NCBI GenBank assembly: GCA_022824945.1
Contig: JAJDYX010000010.1
Location: 124,001 to 188,000, forward strand
Direction: 5' to 3'
Source of the DNA: Candidatus Latescibacterota bacterium
GTDB taxonomy: Bacteria > Latescibacterota > UBA2968
DNA: 64,000 nt
Each line of letters opens with the position of its first letter. Positions within the stretch are counted from its first letter, which is position 1. The notes beneath the pieces are model-generated. The model saw nothing but the letters and a program-made list of their open reading frames with translations, ran no database searches and was not told where the DNA came from. Below, piece after piece: positions 35,771 through 44,812 of this stretch. The position numbers and the translations under genes are program-made.

Positions 35771-38182
35771 CTACTTGATCACTACAAAAGTACCGCGCTG
35801 GATCTTGTTTTCGCTACCCGGGGTTTCGGATACGACGACAAAGTAGTACAGCCCGGTCTGGATTTCGCCAGCCAGATTGTACGTAACCTGCCGAAACGCG
35901 GCTTCGCCCCGGTCTGGATTATCGTGCGTGATGGTATAGACCCTATCGCCAGAAGCCGAAAAGATGTGGATTTTGCACTTTTGGGGAATTCCCACAAAGC
36001 GCAGATTTCGGCTGTTGGGATATTGGTGCTTGCCATCCACGAAATAGGGATTGGGCACCACTGTCACCTTTCGGTCGAGCTGATCGGTTTCGGCGGTGGT
36101 CGGCTGGAAGGGTCGTCTGTCATCCCCGTCATAGGTGCGCGCAGTAGCGGGCCCCCAACCGCTTTCGTACCCGGCTGTGGCATTGGCGCGCGCCCTGCCT
36201 GTAGGCAAATCCGCGATCACCATTCCGCCACCCATCCAGTCGCTATATCCACTGTTGTAGGGCCGCACGGAATAGTGATATTCAAACCCGGCGGCGGTAG
36301 CCAGATCTTCATACGTGTATTTTCCGCCAGCGAGCGACCACTGTCCGTTGAGGCTGGAACCGCTTTGACCCTTCAACACGGTATCGTGCAATTCCCAGGG
36401 TCCCCAACCAAACCAGGTGGAGCGATAGACGCGGTAGCCCACGATGTCTTGTTGTCCGGTGTAGGGATTGACCGCGCGGTCTGAAGCGTCTGTCCAGGCA
36501 ATCTGTTGCCGGGCAAATCCACTGGAAGTGAGATCATCGGGACTGATAAATGCATTCGTCGGTGCCGGTGGATGGTGAAAATTGGAATCGTAAATAAAAT
36601 GCGCGAGTTGCACATTTTCAAACGCCGCTTGTTCGCCCAGAGTTTTGAATTCCTGAATTTTTGTTTCTACTGGCGCATCCGAACGGTCCCAGGTCAGGAT
36701 ATCCTGGTTCTTTATCTGAGCCGGGTGACCGGCGACATAAGCCATAACGATCTTGGCGCTTTCGCCAGCCTGAAGCGTGTACGGACCATAGACTTGCGAG
36801 AAAATGTAAATTTTTCGGTCATCTACATTGTTCTCATTCGGGTTGTCTTTAATTCCTCCTTTTAACATAGCACCATACATCTGGGACTCGGTGTCTTTCT
36901 CGGTATAGGGATCGTCAAAGTCGTCCTTGGACCGCGCCTGCCACCACTGCGCCGAGAAGGGCTGGTCGCCCTGTGGCTGCACGTATTTGCCCATGTCCCG
37001 GCTGTTAAAGGTGTGCAGTCCCGGTGCATCGGTGAATGCGATGGGGGCCATCACGATGTGCTGCGCGGCTCGAAGCTGGCCTTCGGTTTGCAAAACATCA
37101 ATTTGACCCAGACGCTTGAAAAACGGGTCGCCCGTGTCGTCATCTGGCGTCAAGGGGTTGTCGGAATCGCGGAAAATGCTGGCTTTATAACCGGGGTCAA
37201 AAGCACCTGTGTAGTTGCCCGCATCGGAATAGAAATAAATATCATCCACTCCGCGACCACCCGACGATACATAACCATCCCAGCCAAATGCCTCCTGAAG
37301 CCCCATGGCTGCCGATACCCAGGAATTTACAAAAGAGAAATAGATATCGTACTGCGTGGCTGTGCCGCCGGGATTGTCTTCCTGTCCGTCCCCGTCGAAG
37401 TCACCCGTATTGGTGAATGTCAGATCTACGAGATAAAAATCGTCAAAGTTCGGGTGGCTCCAATTATAGACCCGCCGCGTTACCTGAATGCCCTGCTTGA
37501 TGTGTACCCAACGGGTGATGATGGTCTCTTCGGGAAGCGACAGATCGTTGATATACCCGTGGAGATTGTAGTTTGCGATTACGAGAGGAACAGACGAAGA
37601 CGGATCCAGGTCGTTCGAAAAATAATACCCGGGATCCGCTGCTGTTATACCTGGCCAGTAATTGGACAACCACGGCAGGTCTTCGCCACCGCTCCAACTG
37701 GCAATGGCGCTTCCTGTGCTTTCAGATACCGGCACAGGCTCTACGCCCCAGTGTTCCTCTTCGTTGCCTCTGGGGTCATAGGGCAATGGACGAATAAAAT
37801 CCTTGATCCACGGCGATGCCCTCGGTCCGGTCAAACTGATTTGTCCGTCGGACGTCATAATCCACAGGCCATCGCCCATCGAGGTTTTGTAGTCGTTGTA
37901 CACCTGGGACTTTGGACCGCTCGTGAATTGCGACAGCACTTGTCCGAAAGAACCTGGACCCACGCCATTGTGGGGATAGGCGTTTCGGTCGCCGCCGCGG
38001 TTGATCTCGGGATTGCCTCCCTGGATGCCCATGTTATTCCATGAACAGGAAATCAATGCCCTGGTGTTTTCCCTGAAAGGGACTATGTTCGGGTCGAATT
38101 GCGCTGTGGCATCGGTAGCTATAATAGCTCCCACTACAGCAAATAGTGCGACCCACCATGTAAAAATTTTAAATCGCGTCAT
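35771..38182 (-). CDS. Large secreted protein with FlgD-like/type-A C-terminal domain
   Basis: 803 residues from ATG 38182, after GAGGAATACT. Signal peptide: FTWWVALFAVVGAIIATDATA. The middle is mostly beta-rich, with a fibronectin-like stretch (APTNAFISPDDLTS..., GYRVYRSTWFGWGPWEL). The last 95 residues begin VTVVPNPYFVDG and end GLYYFVVVSETPGSENK...GTFVVIK, the shape of FlgD-Ig/type-A sorting domains. No enzyme motif is visible. It lies between the TonB-dependent receptor gene and porV, so a surface-exposed partner of one of them is plausible. Confidence 0.8.
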   Translation of the reverse strand: MTRFKIFTWWVALFAVVGAIIATDATAQFDPNIVPFRENTRALISCSWNNMGIQGGNPEINRGGDRNAYPHNGVGPGSFGQVLSQFTSGPKSQVYNDYKTSMGDGLWIMTSDGQISLTGPRASPWIKDFIRPLPYDPRGNEEEHWGVEPVPVSESTGSAIASWSGGEDLPWLSNYWPGITAADPGYYFSNDLDPSSSVPLVIANYNLHGYINDLSLPEETIITRWVHIKQGIQVTRRVYNWSHPNFDDFYLVDLTFTNTGDFDGDGQEDNPGGTATQYDIYFSFVNSWVSAAMGLQEAFGWDGYVSSGGRGVDDIYFYSDAGNYTGAFDPGYKASIFRDSDNPLTPDDDTGDPFFKRLGQIDVLQTEGQLRAAQHIVMAPIAFTDAPGLHTFNSRDMGKYVQPQGDQPFSAQWWQARSKDDFDDPYTEKDTESQMYGAMLKGGIKDNPNENNVDDRKIYIFSQVYGPYTLQAGESAKIVMAYVAGHPAQIKNQDILTWDRSDAPVETKIQEFKTLGEQAAFENVQLAHFIYDSNFHHPPAPTNAFISPDDLTSSGFARQQIAWTDASDRAVNPYTGQQDIVGYRVYRSTWFGWGPWELHDTVLKGQSGSSLNGQWSLAGGKYTYEDLATAAGFEYHYSVRPYNSGYSDWMGGGMVIADLPTGRARANATAGYESGWGPATARTYDGDDRRPFQPTTAETDQLDRKVTVVPNPYFVDGKHQYPNSRNLRFVGIPQKCKIHIFSASGDRVYTITHDNPDRGEAAFRQVTYNLAGEIQTGLYYFVVVSETPGSENKIQRGTFVVIK

Positions 38183-38255
38183 AGTATTCCTCGCCCTCCA
38201 TGTCGGGTTTCGGAAAGGGCAGGCGAGCGGGCGCGAGACCCACTCGCACAACCCA

Positions 38256-41200
38256 CTACCAGTTAAATCGCACGCCTACCTGGGTCAGCCTGGGTGTGCT
38301 CGCAAAGGTGCGATCGCGCACATCGCCGTATTCCAGATAGGTGCTGTCGGTCGGTCGGGGTCCGTCAACCCCGTAGTAGGTGTAGTCATTCCTGTTGGTC
38401 GGACTCGTTCGATCTTTCTGGTTGAATATATTGCGTATATCCAGGAAGAGCGAAGTCTGAACCCGAGACGTCAGGGCGAAGGTCCTTTCCAATGCCAGGT
38501 CTGTGCGAGAGTCCATAGCCAGTTCGCGGTAGGGCCTCACGCCACCTTCTGGCGGGCTGTAGAGGAATAACCCACCCGTTTCAACCCGCGTGACCAGGTT
38601 GATGCGCATGTTGCGCAATACTTTGCTGACGATGGCACCGCCCCGTTCGTAATCGGCAGGGAAGGACGCCAGTATTGAGGCACTGCCAAACTGCCGTCGA
38701 TCTCCCGCGCGGGGTCTCAGGAATAGCTGGCTATAACCGCCAGTGATGATGTAAACGCCCGCACCATCGGGAGTTCCCTCAGCCTGCCGCGGGCCATCCC
38801 ACTCGCCCGTACCCAGGGTCCTGCCATAAGCGAGGGACGTGGAATTTGATTCGAAGCGATTATTGGCCCGAACAGCATACAGGTCAATATCTTCCTGTGA
38901 CATCATTACAGGCACTTCGCTACCCGAGGAGTGGGCTGCCCATTCTACCCACACATCGGGAACCGGTACGCCCAGTTCGGGATGTGTATAGGCGATATTG
39001 ACAGCACCTTTTCTAACGCCCTCTTCATCCATATAGGCTCTGCGAACCACATTGCCGCGCTTGCCCGTGGTAAATGATGCCCACTGGTAGTTGTAGGACA
39101 AATTGAACGAGAAATTATGGCTGAACTGCTTGCGCAGTGCGAGTTCCACGCCTCGCGTATCTCCATAAGCTCCGTTGTCCAGTGTGCGGGAGTAGCGCAG
39201 ATGGCTGACGCGAGGTCCTCGCCAGTCTTCGTTGGGATACCAGGTGTATTGCTCGACCTCGGAGCGATAATAAGCGGTTAGGGCTACGGTATAGTCCGAA
39301 ACAAAGTTCCAGTCTGCACCCACTTCAAATGCCGTGGTTTTGGCGGGTCGCAACAGGTGCGTGCCATTTCGACCGCTATAAGTCGTTTCCAGGTTGTTGT
39401 AGCGTTCTGTATCGTCGATGCGGCCGTTGCCGTTGACATCTCTGTCTTCGGCTTTGCCCGCTACCCAGAAGTCTTCGCCAAAGTAGAACCACAGGTCAGC
39501 CCACTGCAGGTAAACACCCGACGAGAACCGGAATTGCGCCCGTTCGGTGATGGGATGCGAAATTCCGATGCGGGGGCTAAATACCACGTGCCAGGGGGCT
39601 TGTGTTGACCAGATCGATCCTTCATTATAGGCGTAATCCCGCGCCAGGGTGGGTCTGCGGAGCATCTCGGAGCCGCGGAATCCGCCGTGCGTGATTCTGC
39701 GGGCATTGGGATTGAAAGCATCCATGCGCAATCCCAGGTTCACGATCATGCCCTCAAATTCCATCTTGTCCTGCACATAAGCATTGATGGAATACGGCTT
39801 GACGCCTTCCTCGCCGAACCGACCCTCATCTGCTACAAACATCAGGTGTCTATCCGCGGGGCTGGAATTGGCGATGATCATCATCATGATGTCCCGGCGC
39901 ATAAGTTCAATACCGCCCTTGAGCAGGTGGCCTTTTGTTACCTGAGAAGTCATATCCACCTTAATGCCGAGCCGATTGCGGTCTCCTACTTTCCAGCGGG
40001 CGGCGGTTCGCCCGGTGTTAAACCAGTTGGCATCGCCCGTGTTGTTGGCCGATGTTGTCTGATATACGCCGCTGGTATCTGTTAATGAGCGGCTGCGCGA
40101 GATGCGCACTTCGTAAAATGTTTTGGGCGAGAGTGTGTGGGTCACAACCAGATATTGCATTTCTTCGCTTTCTATGCGCCTTCCCGCTGCGGACCATTCT
40201 GGCGGCAAAAACAGATCTCTACCGCTATTGCCCAGGCCCCGATGCACGCCTGGAATTGAATCTGCCGTGCGGATCCACGGATCGGCTACGCCGTCAGACC
40301 AGTATTCGTATCCCTGGTAAAGCCCGCCCAGTTTGAGCTTCAGATTTGGGCTTGGCCTGAAGGTGAAGCTGCCGGAAAGCGTCAGGTTGTCCGGTCCTGT
40401 GGGGATAAATTTGTTGACATCGTTGTAAAATCCGGTCTGTTTGGATCCGGGATAGCGATTGGCCAGGCGGCTGTGTTTTGCCGTAGCGACAAAAGATACG
40501 TTGGTGCCGATTGGTCCCGAGAGATTTGCCTCTACATCCACACCGCTGACTTCTGTATAGTCTTCACGGATATGCAGGGGTTCGCCGGCTAATTCTGTCA
40601 GCGCCAGGTTGTCCAAACCCAGGTCGGGTCTGCGTTGCGTCAGCCAGTCGGGGTTGTCCCACTGCATTTTGTCCTGATGTTGGGGAGAGTCATAGACATT
40701 CGTGCCCCAGTGCTTTTTTGCGGCAGGCTCATAGCGAAATTCGCCCCAGCCATTGTACTGGTTGCCGCCGTCTTTTGTGACGATTTGCACCACGCCAGCC
40801 TGTGCATTGCCAAATTCGGCGGGTGTTACGCCAGTGAGCACTGACAATTCCTGGATCGCTCCGCGGTTCACGGTTCGGAATTGTCCGCCAGCACCGCGAC
40901 CATCGTTGTAGTTGATCCGTATGCCATCTACCATATAGGCGACGTCGCTGCCCCAGGCTACTTCGCCGGAACTGGTGCCACTGCCGCCACGGCTACCGCG
41001 CAAGCGATTGCCACCATCTACGGATACACCGGGCTGCAATTGCAGAATTTCGGCTGTGTTCCGCACGATGCTCAAAAGGCGTTCGGTTTCTTCGACGGTT
41101 ACGGTGTATTTACTCGTGGTCTTGTCTGGTTCCACAAGTGGACGTTCGGCAACGACGACCAGTTCGCCGAGTTCTACAGCGGCTTCTTTGAGTGTGAAAT

Positions 41201-41507
41201 TCACAGTGACGGTCTGGTCGGCGATGATCAGTACGTCTTGAACCAGAACGGTCTCATAACCGACGAGCGAGCCGGTGAGGGTGACGCGCCCCGGGTCTGC
41301 CTGGATAATTGCGAAGTATCCATCGGCATCGGTGACAGCGCCACGCTGAGTGCCTCTGATGACTACGTTGGCGCCCGGCAGTGGCTGTCCGTTGGCATCT
41401 TTAACGACCCCGTTGACCTTGCCCGTGCTGCCCGCCCACAGGTCGCCGGTTCCTGCAAATAGGAAACCAACAGCTATCAAACTGAAAAACAACAGTCTGT
41501 GCTTCAT
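38256..41507 (-). CDS. TonB-dependent outer-membrane receptor (SusC/CirA-like)
   Basis: 1083 residues. AGGAGG stands ten bases before the ATG. Order: signal peptide (about 1-25), a carboxypeptidase-regulatory-like beta domain (KVNGVVKDANGQPLPGANVV, about 30-115), a plug (ILQLQPGVSVDGGNRLRGSRG, VAYMVDGIRI, PAEFGNAQAGVVQIVTKDGG, about 140-260) and a 22-stranded barrel ending in VGVRFNW, the aromatic terminus needed for BAM insertion. It imports a large ligand, energised by TonB/ExbBD. A TonB-like domain exists in the TPR lipoprotein at 1871, but not in this operon. No SusD-type partner is adjacent; the secreted protein downstream may take that place. Confidence 0.93.
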   Translation of the reverse strand: MKHRLLFFSLIAVGFLFAGTGDLWAGSTGKVNGVVKDANGQPLPGANVVIRGTQRGAVTDADGYFAIIQADPGRVTLTGSLVGYETVLVQDVLIIADQTVTVNFTLKEAAVELGELVVVAERPLVEPDKTTSKYTVTVEETERLLSIVRNTAEILQLQPGVSVDGGNRLRGSRGGSGTSSGEVAWGSDVAYMVDGIRINYNDGRGAGGQFRTVNRGAIQELSVLTGVTPAEFGNAQAGVVQIVTKDGGNQYNGWGEFRYEPAAKKHWGTNVYDSPQHQDKMQWDNPDWLTQRRPDLGLDNLALTELAGEPLHIREDYTEVSGVDVEANLSGPIGTNVSFVATAKHSRLANRYPGSKQTGFYNDVNKFIPTGPDNLTLSGSFTFRPSPNLKLKLGGLYQGYEYWSDGVADPWIRTADSIPGVHRGLGNSGRDLFLPPEWSAAGRRIESEEMQYLVVTHTLSPKTFYEVRISRSRSLTDTSGVYQTTSANNTGDANWFNTGRTAARWKVGDRNRLGIKVDMTSQVTKGHLLKGGIELMRRDIMMMIIANSSPADRHLMFVADEGRFGEEGVKPYSINAYVQDKMEFEGMIVNLGLRMDAFNPNARRITHGGFRGSEMLRRPTLARDYAYNEGSIWSTQAPWHVVFSPRIGISHPITERAQFRFSSGVYLQWADLWFYFGEDFWVAGKAEDRDVNGNGRIDDTERYNNLETTYSGRNGTHLLRPAKTTAFEVGADWNFVSDYTVALTAYYRSEVEQYTWYPNEDWRGPRVSHLRYSRTLDNGAYGDTRGVELALRKQFSHNFSFNLSYNYQWASFTTGKRGNVVRRAYMDEEGVRKGAVNIAYTHPELGVPVPDVWVEWAAHSSGSEVPVMMSQEDIDLYAVRANNRFESNSTSLAYGRTLGTGEWDGPRQAEGTPDGAGVYIITGGYSQLFLRPRAGDRRQFGSASILASFPADYERGGAIVSKVLRNMRINLVTRVETGGLFLYSPPEGGVRPYRELAMDSRTDLALERTFALTSRVQTSLFLDIRNIFNQKDRTSPTNRNDYTYYGVDGPRPTDSTYLEYGDVRDRTFASTPRLTQVGVRFNW

Positions 41508-41535
41508 AGCACGACCTCCTTAAAGGGTGAATGGT

Positions 41536-42249
41536 TTAACGCCAGAAATAAAACTTAACTCCGGCACCTATATCAAAAAACATTAACGGACGAGCGCGTT
41601 CCAGATCGTAAAAGAGCATGGGTCTCAATTCGCCCACTACGAAGTTTAAGCGCCCGCGTACATCCAGGCTGATATTGTCGGTGACAAATGCCTCCATACC
41701 CGCACCAGTGGTTAGTGCAATGGTGGTGCGTTTGTCAATTTGCGGATCCATTACGGTGTTTAAGTCGATAGGATCGCTGGTTTGAGCCGGCCATACCAGA
41801 TTGCTATTTTCGGCGTTATAACGGAAAAAACCACCGCCGAGGGCTATGTAATGGCGATAGTCTTTTGCCCGAAATCCGTGTTGCCGATTCTCTTCGCCCA
41901 CAAAGACGAGCGCGTTTACGGCTACGCTGTTGAAGGTCATTGTCGATGAAGCGTTTGGGCTGGTATATTCAAGGCCGTCAATCGGATATACAAACGATTT
42001 GGACGCCAGTTTTCCGTTGTCGAATTTGGAATAGTGGTATTCCACTTCAACGGTTACGAGGTCGCTGGTCACATAGTTCACGTTTATGCCGTATTTCCCC
42101 GCCTGGTCGTAGCGGTCCCGCAAATTGGACAGGGGCATGTGGTAATTGGCAAATCCACCAAGACCCCATCTACTCTGCTGGGCAAACAAATCTCCCGATA
42201 CAAGTACCAGTAGTACGCCTACCAGGAAAGTAGCCAAGGTGCGTATCAT
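41536..42249 (-). CDS. Outer-membrane beta-barrel protein
   Basis: 237 residues. Signal peptide to about residue 24 (VLVSGDLFAQ). The mature part begins QSRWGLGGFANYHMPLSNLRD and alternates amphipathic strands, with the end VGELRPMLFYDLERARPLMFFDIGAGVKFYFW, an OmpA/OmpW-like 8-stranded barrel by eye. AAAGGAGAG precedes the ATG. It is the first gene of the 21-kb minus-strand run, 28 bp before the TonB receptor gene. Confidence 0.8.
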   Translation of the reverse strand: MIRTLATFLVGVLLVLVSGDLFAQQSRWGLGGFANYHMPLSNLRDRYDQAGKYGINVNYVTSDLVTVEVEYHYSKFDNGKLASKSFVYPIDGLEYTSPNASSTMTFNSVAVNALVFVGEENRQHGFRAKDYRHYIALGGGFFRYNAENSNLVWPAQTSDPIDLNTVMDPQIDKRTTIALTTGAGMEAFVTDNISLDVRGRLNFVVGELRPMLFYDLERARPLMFFDIGAGVKFYFWR

Positions 42250-42448
42250 AAACTCTCCTTTCTACAGCTTAAAACTGCGGTGATACAATTTCCCAGTTAC
42301 AGGTTGACGAGATACTAAATGTGTTAACCCGGATTATTCAGTGCATTGGCCTCACCTCATTTCTTTTGTTTAGAAATGCTAATAATAAATAAAAATAAAT
42401 ATTAAGAATTCCTAAAAAAACAATAAGTTATATATGATATTTCATGCC

Positions 42449-42478
42449 ATGATAGCTCTATTGATATAGACATGTCAA
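42449..42478 (-). promoter_or_regulatory. Candidate promoter of the 42249-21215 gene run
   Basis: On the minus strand TTGACA (42478-42473) and TATCAT (42454-42449) with an 18-bp spacer, about 200 bp before the first gene. The region 42250-42538 is strongly AT-rich and non-coding and is otherwise featureless, so a long leader is implied. Confidence 0.55.
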
Positions 42479-42538
42479 GCCTTTTTTGATTCGGTTGTAA
42501 ACTTTTGTAAAAAAAATCTCAAATCCCGTTGCGCGCTA

Positions 42539-44032
42539 TCAGGATGTCAATTTGTCGAACAGGTGTTTTACCTCTTCTTCTTTTTTCGGGGTGCGCGTTC
42601 CGATCCATCCTTCGCCGAAATACAAGCACAGGCCGACTATGATTTCGCCTCCGGTATAAATGGCGAAGTTGTCCGTTATTTGTACGAGGATGGCGTAGGT
42701 CAGCAGGCCGCCTGCGAGGGCGAATATCGCGCCCCGTGCTGTGGGTTTTTGGAAGAGCATGCCGAACATGAGCGGTATTGCTATGGGAGATAGGAGTGCC
42801 CCAAATATCTGGACAGTTACGGTGAATACTTTTTCCGCGCCTTTGCTTTCGGCGATGATAATGCCTGTGATAATGATGGCTATTCCAAAGATCAATGTGA
42901 CGATTTTTCCGACGCGGAAGAGTGCTTGCTGTGTCCATTCGCGCTTGATATTGCGCTGATAGATGTCTTTTGTGAATACGGCGGCGAGCGCGTTGAGGTC
43001 GCTGTCGATCATGGACATGGTGGCGGCGAACATGGAACATATCAACAGGCCGATCAATCCGGGCATGAGTCCGGAGAGCATGTGTTGGGCCATTAATACG
43101 TAGGTTTGCTGGAGGTCAAAGCCGGGCAGGGGCGCGAGTGTTACGGAGTCGAAGTATTCGGTGAGTAATAAGGGCGCGGCCCAGGCGGGTACGAAGATTA
43201 CGATGGGGTATAGCAGGTAGAGGAATCCGGAAAGTAGTGCGGCTTTTTGGGTGTCTCGCGGGTCGGATACGGATATGAATCGTTGCGCTAATCCCCAGGT
43301 AGCGCCGTTATAACTGAAGATGACTACGATTAGATAGACAAACCAGAAGTCTATCCCAATGCCCGCTTCTGCGTTGAAAAATGCGCCGCGTTCGGCGGGT
43401 AGCTGTTGCCACAGGGGGTTCCAGCCGCCGATGTTGTCGAGTACGAGATAGAGTACGATCAGGCTGATGACGAGCTGGACGACAAATTGGATCAGGTCGG
43501 TTAATACCGCGGCCCAAAGCCCGCCGAAGAGCACGTAAGCCACGGTGATTATACCTGCGACCAGGACGACGGGTAAGACAGCCCAGCCGGTGACTGTTTG
43601 TACGACGACGGATATTGCGTAGAGTTTGATTCCGAGGTCTATAAATTTGACGCCGATGCCGGAGATTGCGACCAGAAAACGCACGGCGTTGCCGTATCGC
43701 GCTTCGAGATATTCTACGGGTGTGAGTACTTTGAGGCGAGACCAGCGCGGTGCCCATACGAGGCAGCCGATCATCATGGCGATAAAACACGATAGGGAAA
43801 ATAGCGTCCACATGCTAAATCCGGCGGTTGCCGCTCGTCCTGCAAAGCCCACAAAGACGACTGCGCTATATCCAGAGACGTGATGGGATATGGCTGCCAT
43901 CCACCACGGGAGGTTGTGTCCGGCGGCAAAATACGCATCTACGTTCTGAGATTTTCGTTTGGCAACGCCGCCGATCCAGGCCATCAATAGGGCGTAGAGA
44001 AAGATGACGATAAAGTCTGCGTGTGATAGCAT
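42539..44032 (-). CDS. Sodium:solute symporter (SSS family)
   Basis: 497 residues with about 13 hydrophobic helices. Family features: PWWMAAISHHVSGYSAVVFVG (helix 2 region), GGLWAAVLTDLIQFVVQ (helix 5-6, with the Asp) and the conserved Ser/Thr-rich SMIDSDLNALAAVFTKDIYQ. SSS carriers bring in sugars, sugar acids or small organic acids with Na+. It starts two bases after the isochorismatase-like gene, in an operon with polysaccharide-degrading proteins, so the likely cargo is their mono- or disaccharide product. Confidence 0.93.
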   Translation of the reverse strand: MLSHADFIVIFLYALLMAWIGGVAKRKSQNVDAYFAAGHNLPWWMAAISHHVSGYSAVVFVGFAGRAATAGFSMWTLFSLSCFIAMMIGCLVWAPRWSRLKVLTPVEYLEARYGNAVRFLVAISGIGVKFIDLGIKLYAISVVVQTVTGWAVLPVVLVAGIITVAYVLFGGLWAAVLTDLIQFVVQLVISLIVLYLVLDNIGGWNPLWQQLPAERGAFFNAEAGIGIDFWFVYLIVVIFSYNGATWGLAQRFISVSDPRDTQKAALLSGFLYLLYPIVIFVPAWAAPLLLTEYFDSVTLAPLPGFDLQQTYVLMAQHMLSGLMPGLIGLLICSMFAATMSMIDSDLNALAAVFTKDIYQRNIKREWTQQALFRVGKIVTLIFGIAIIITGIIIAESKGAEKVFTVTVQIFGALLSPIAIPLMFGMLFQKPTARGAIFALAGGLLTYAILVQITDNFAIYTGGEIIVGLCLYFGEGWIGTRTPKKEEEVKHLFDKLTS

Positions 44033-44034
44033 AG

Positions 44035-44802
44035 TTACCCCGGCAGTCCCGAGATTAGTTCTTCCGATTTGAGAGAGTAGTGTCCAAACATTTCCAGAAA
44101 GAGTACGGCGCCCCGCGTTTGTCCGAGGTTTTCGTGTGTTTCAAAAGATTCCATTCCCGTGGTGCAGTCCCGAAGGAGGATGATTTCATATCCGCGGCGG
44201 CCCATTGCGAGGGTTCCGTAGTCTCTCATCAAGATGCAGGCGTTGGTGTTGAAGCCGAGATAGAAGAGAAAGAGGATGCCCTGTTGTTTGCACCAGCGGT
44301 GGAGTTCTTCGCCCGTGGAGATGATGGCTTCTTTGCCTTCGACCTGTACGAGGGGATGCATTGCGAGTCTGGCGCGGGTTTCGGTGAGTTCTTCTTCGCG
44401 CGGTTCTATGGGGCGCGCATAGTGTTCATATATTCCCGTTTTGCTGCGGAATTCTGTGGGAGGCCAGTCGTCTCTGCCTTCGGCGTCTCCTTTTTCGATC
44501 AGGTTTACCCAGGATGGATGCGCTTCAGCCAGACGAGGTGCCGGGGCGTGAACGATGGGCATTTCCGCTTTTCTGCAGGCGCTCAGGAGGGGGACGATGT
44601 TGTTGCGTACGATTTCCTCGGATCGAGCTGCGGTGTCTTGCAGGTAGTGATGCGACCAGATATCGACGAGGACGAGTGCTGTTTGCGCTATCGGGATTTT
44701 CCAGTTGAGGTGGGCATAGCTCGTGTTCTTTTCGACCCAGACTACGCCTTTGTCAACGTGCCAGCGGTAGTAACGAGGGGCGATGGTTATTTTGTTTTTC
44801 AT
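44035..44802 (-). CDS. Isochorismatase-like cysteine hydrolase
   Basis: 255 residues. ALVLVDIWSH holds the catalytic Asp, and FNTNACILMRDYG holds the nucleophilic Cys, with the following GYEIILLRDCTTGM strand typical of the family. The Lys of the triad probably lies in the GKEAIIS region. Family members hydrolyse amides or vinyl ethers (nicotinamide, N-carbamoylsarcosine, isochorismate). AGGAG precedes the ATG. It is coupled to the symporter gene and follows the lyase-like gene, so its substrate may be a side group released from the polymer. Confidence 0.87.
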   Translation of the reverse strand: MKNKITIAPRYYRWHVDKGVVWVEKNTSYAHLNWKIPIAQTALVLVDIWSHHYLQDTAARSEEIVRNNIVPLLSACRKAEMPIVHAPAPRLAEAHPSWVNLIEKGDAEGRDDWPPTEFRSKTGIYEHYARPIEPREEELTETRARLAMHPLVQVEGKEAIISTGEELHRWCKQQGILFLFYLGFNTNACILMRDYGTLAMGRRGYEIILLRDCTTGMESFETHENLGQTRGAVLFLEMFGHYSLKSEELISGLPG

Positions 44803-44812
44803 GTATTCTCCT

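Noticed and set aside
37013..38044. 343-codon plus-strand frame opposite the secreted-protein gene
   Set aside because: Shadow of a well-supported minus-strand gene; no family resemblance and no ribosome site.
34754..38182. Complete type IX secretion system
   Set aside because: Only a PorV-like protein and one FlgD-like/type-A-tailed protein are seen; no porU, sprA, porK/L/M/N in the window.
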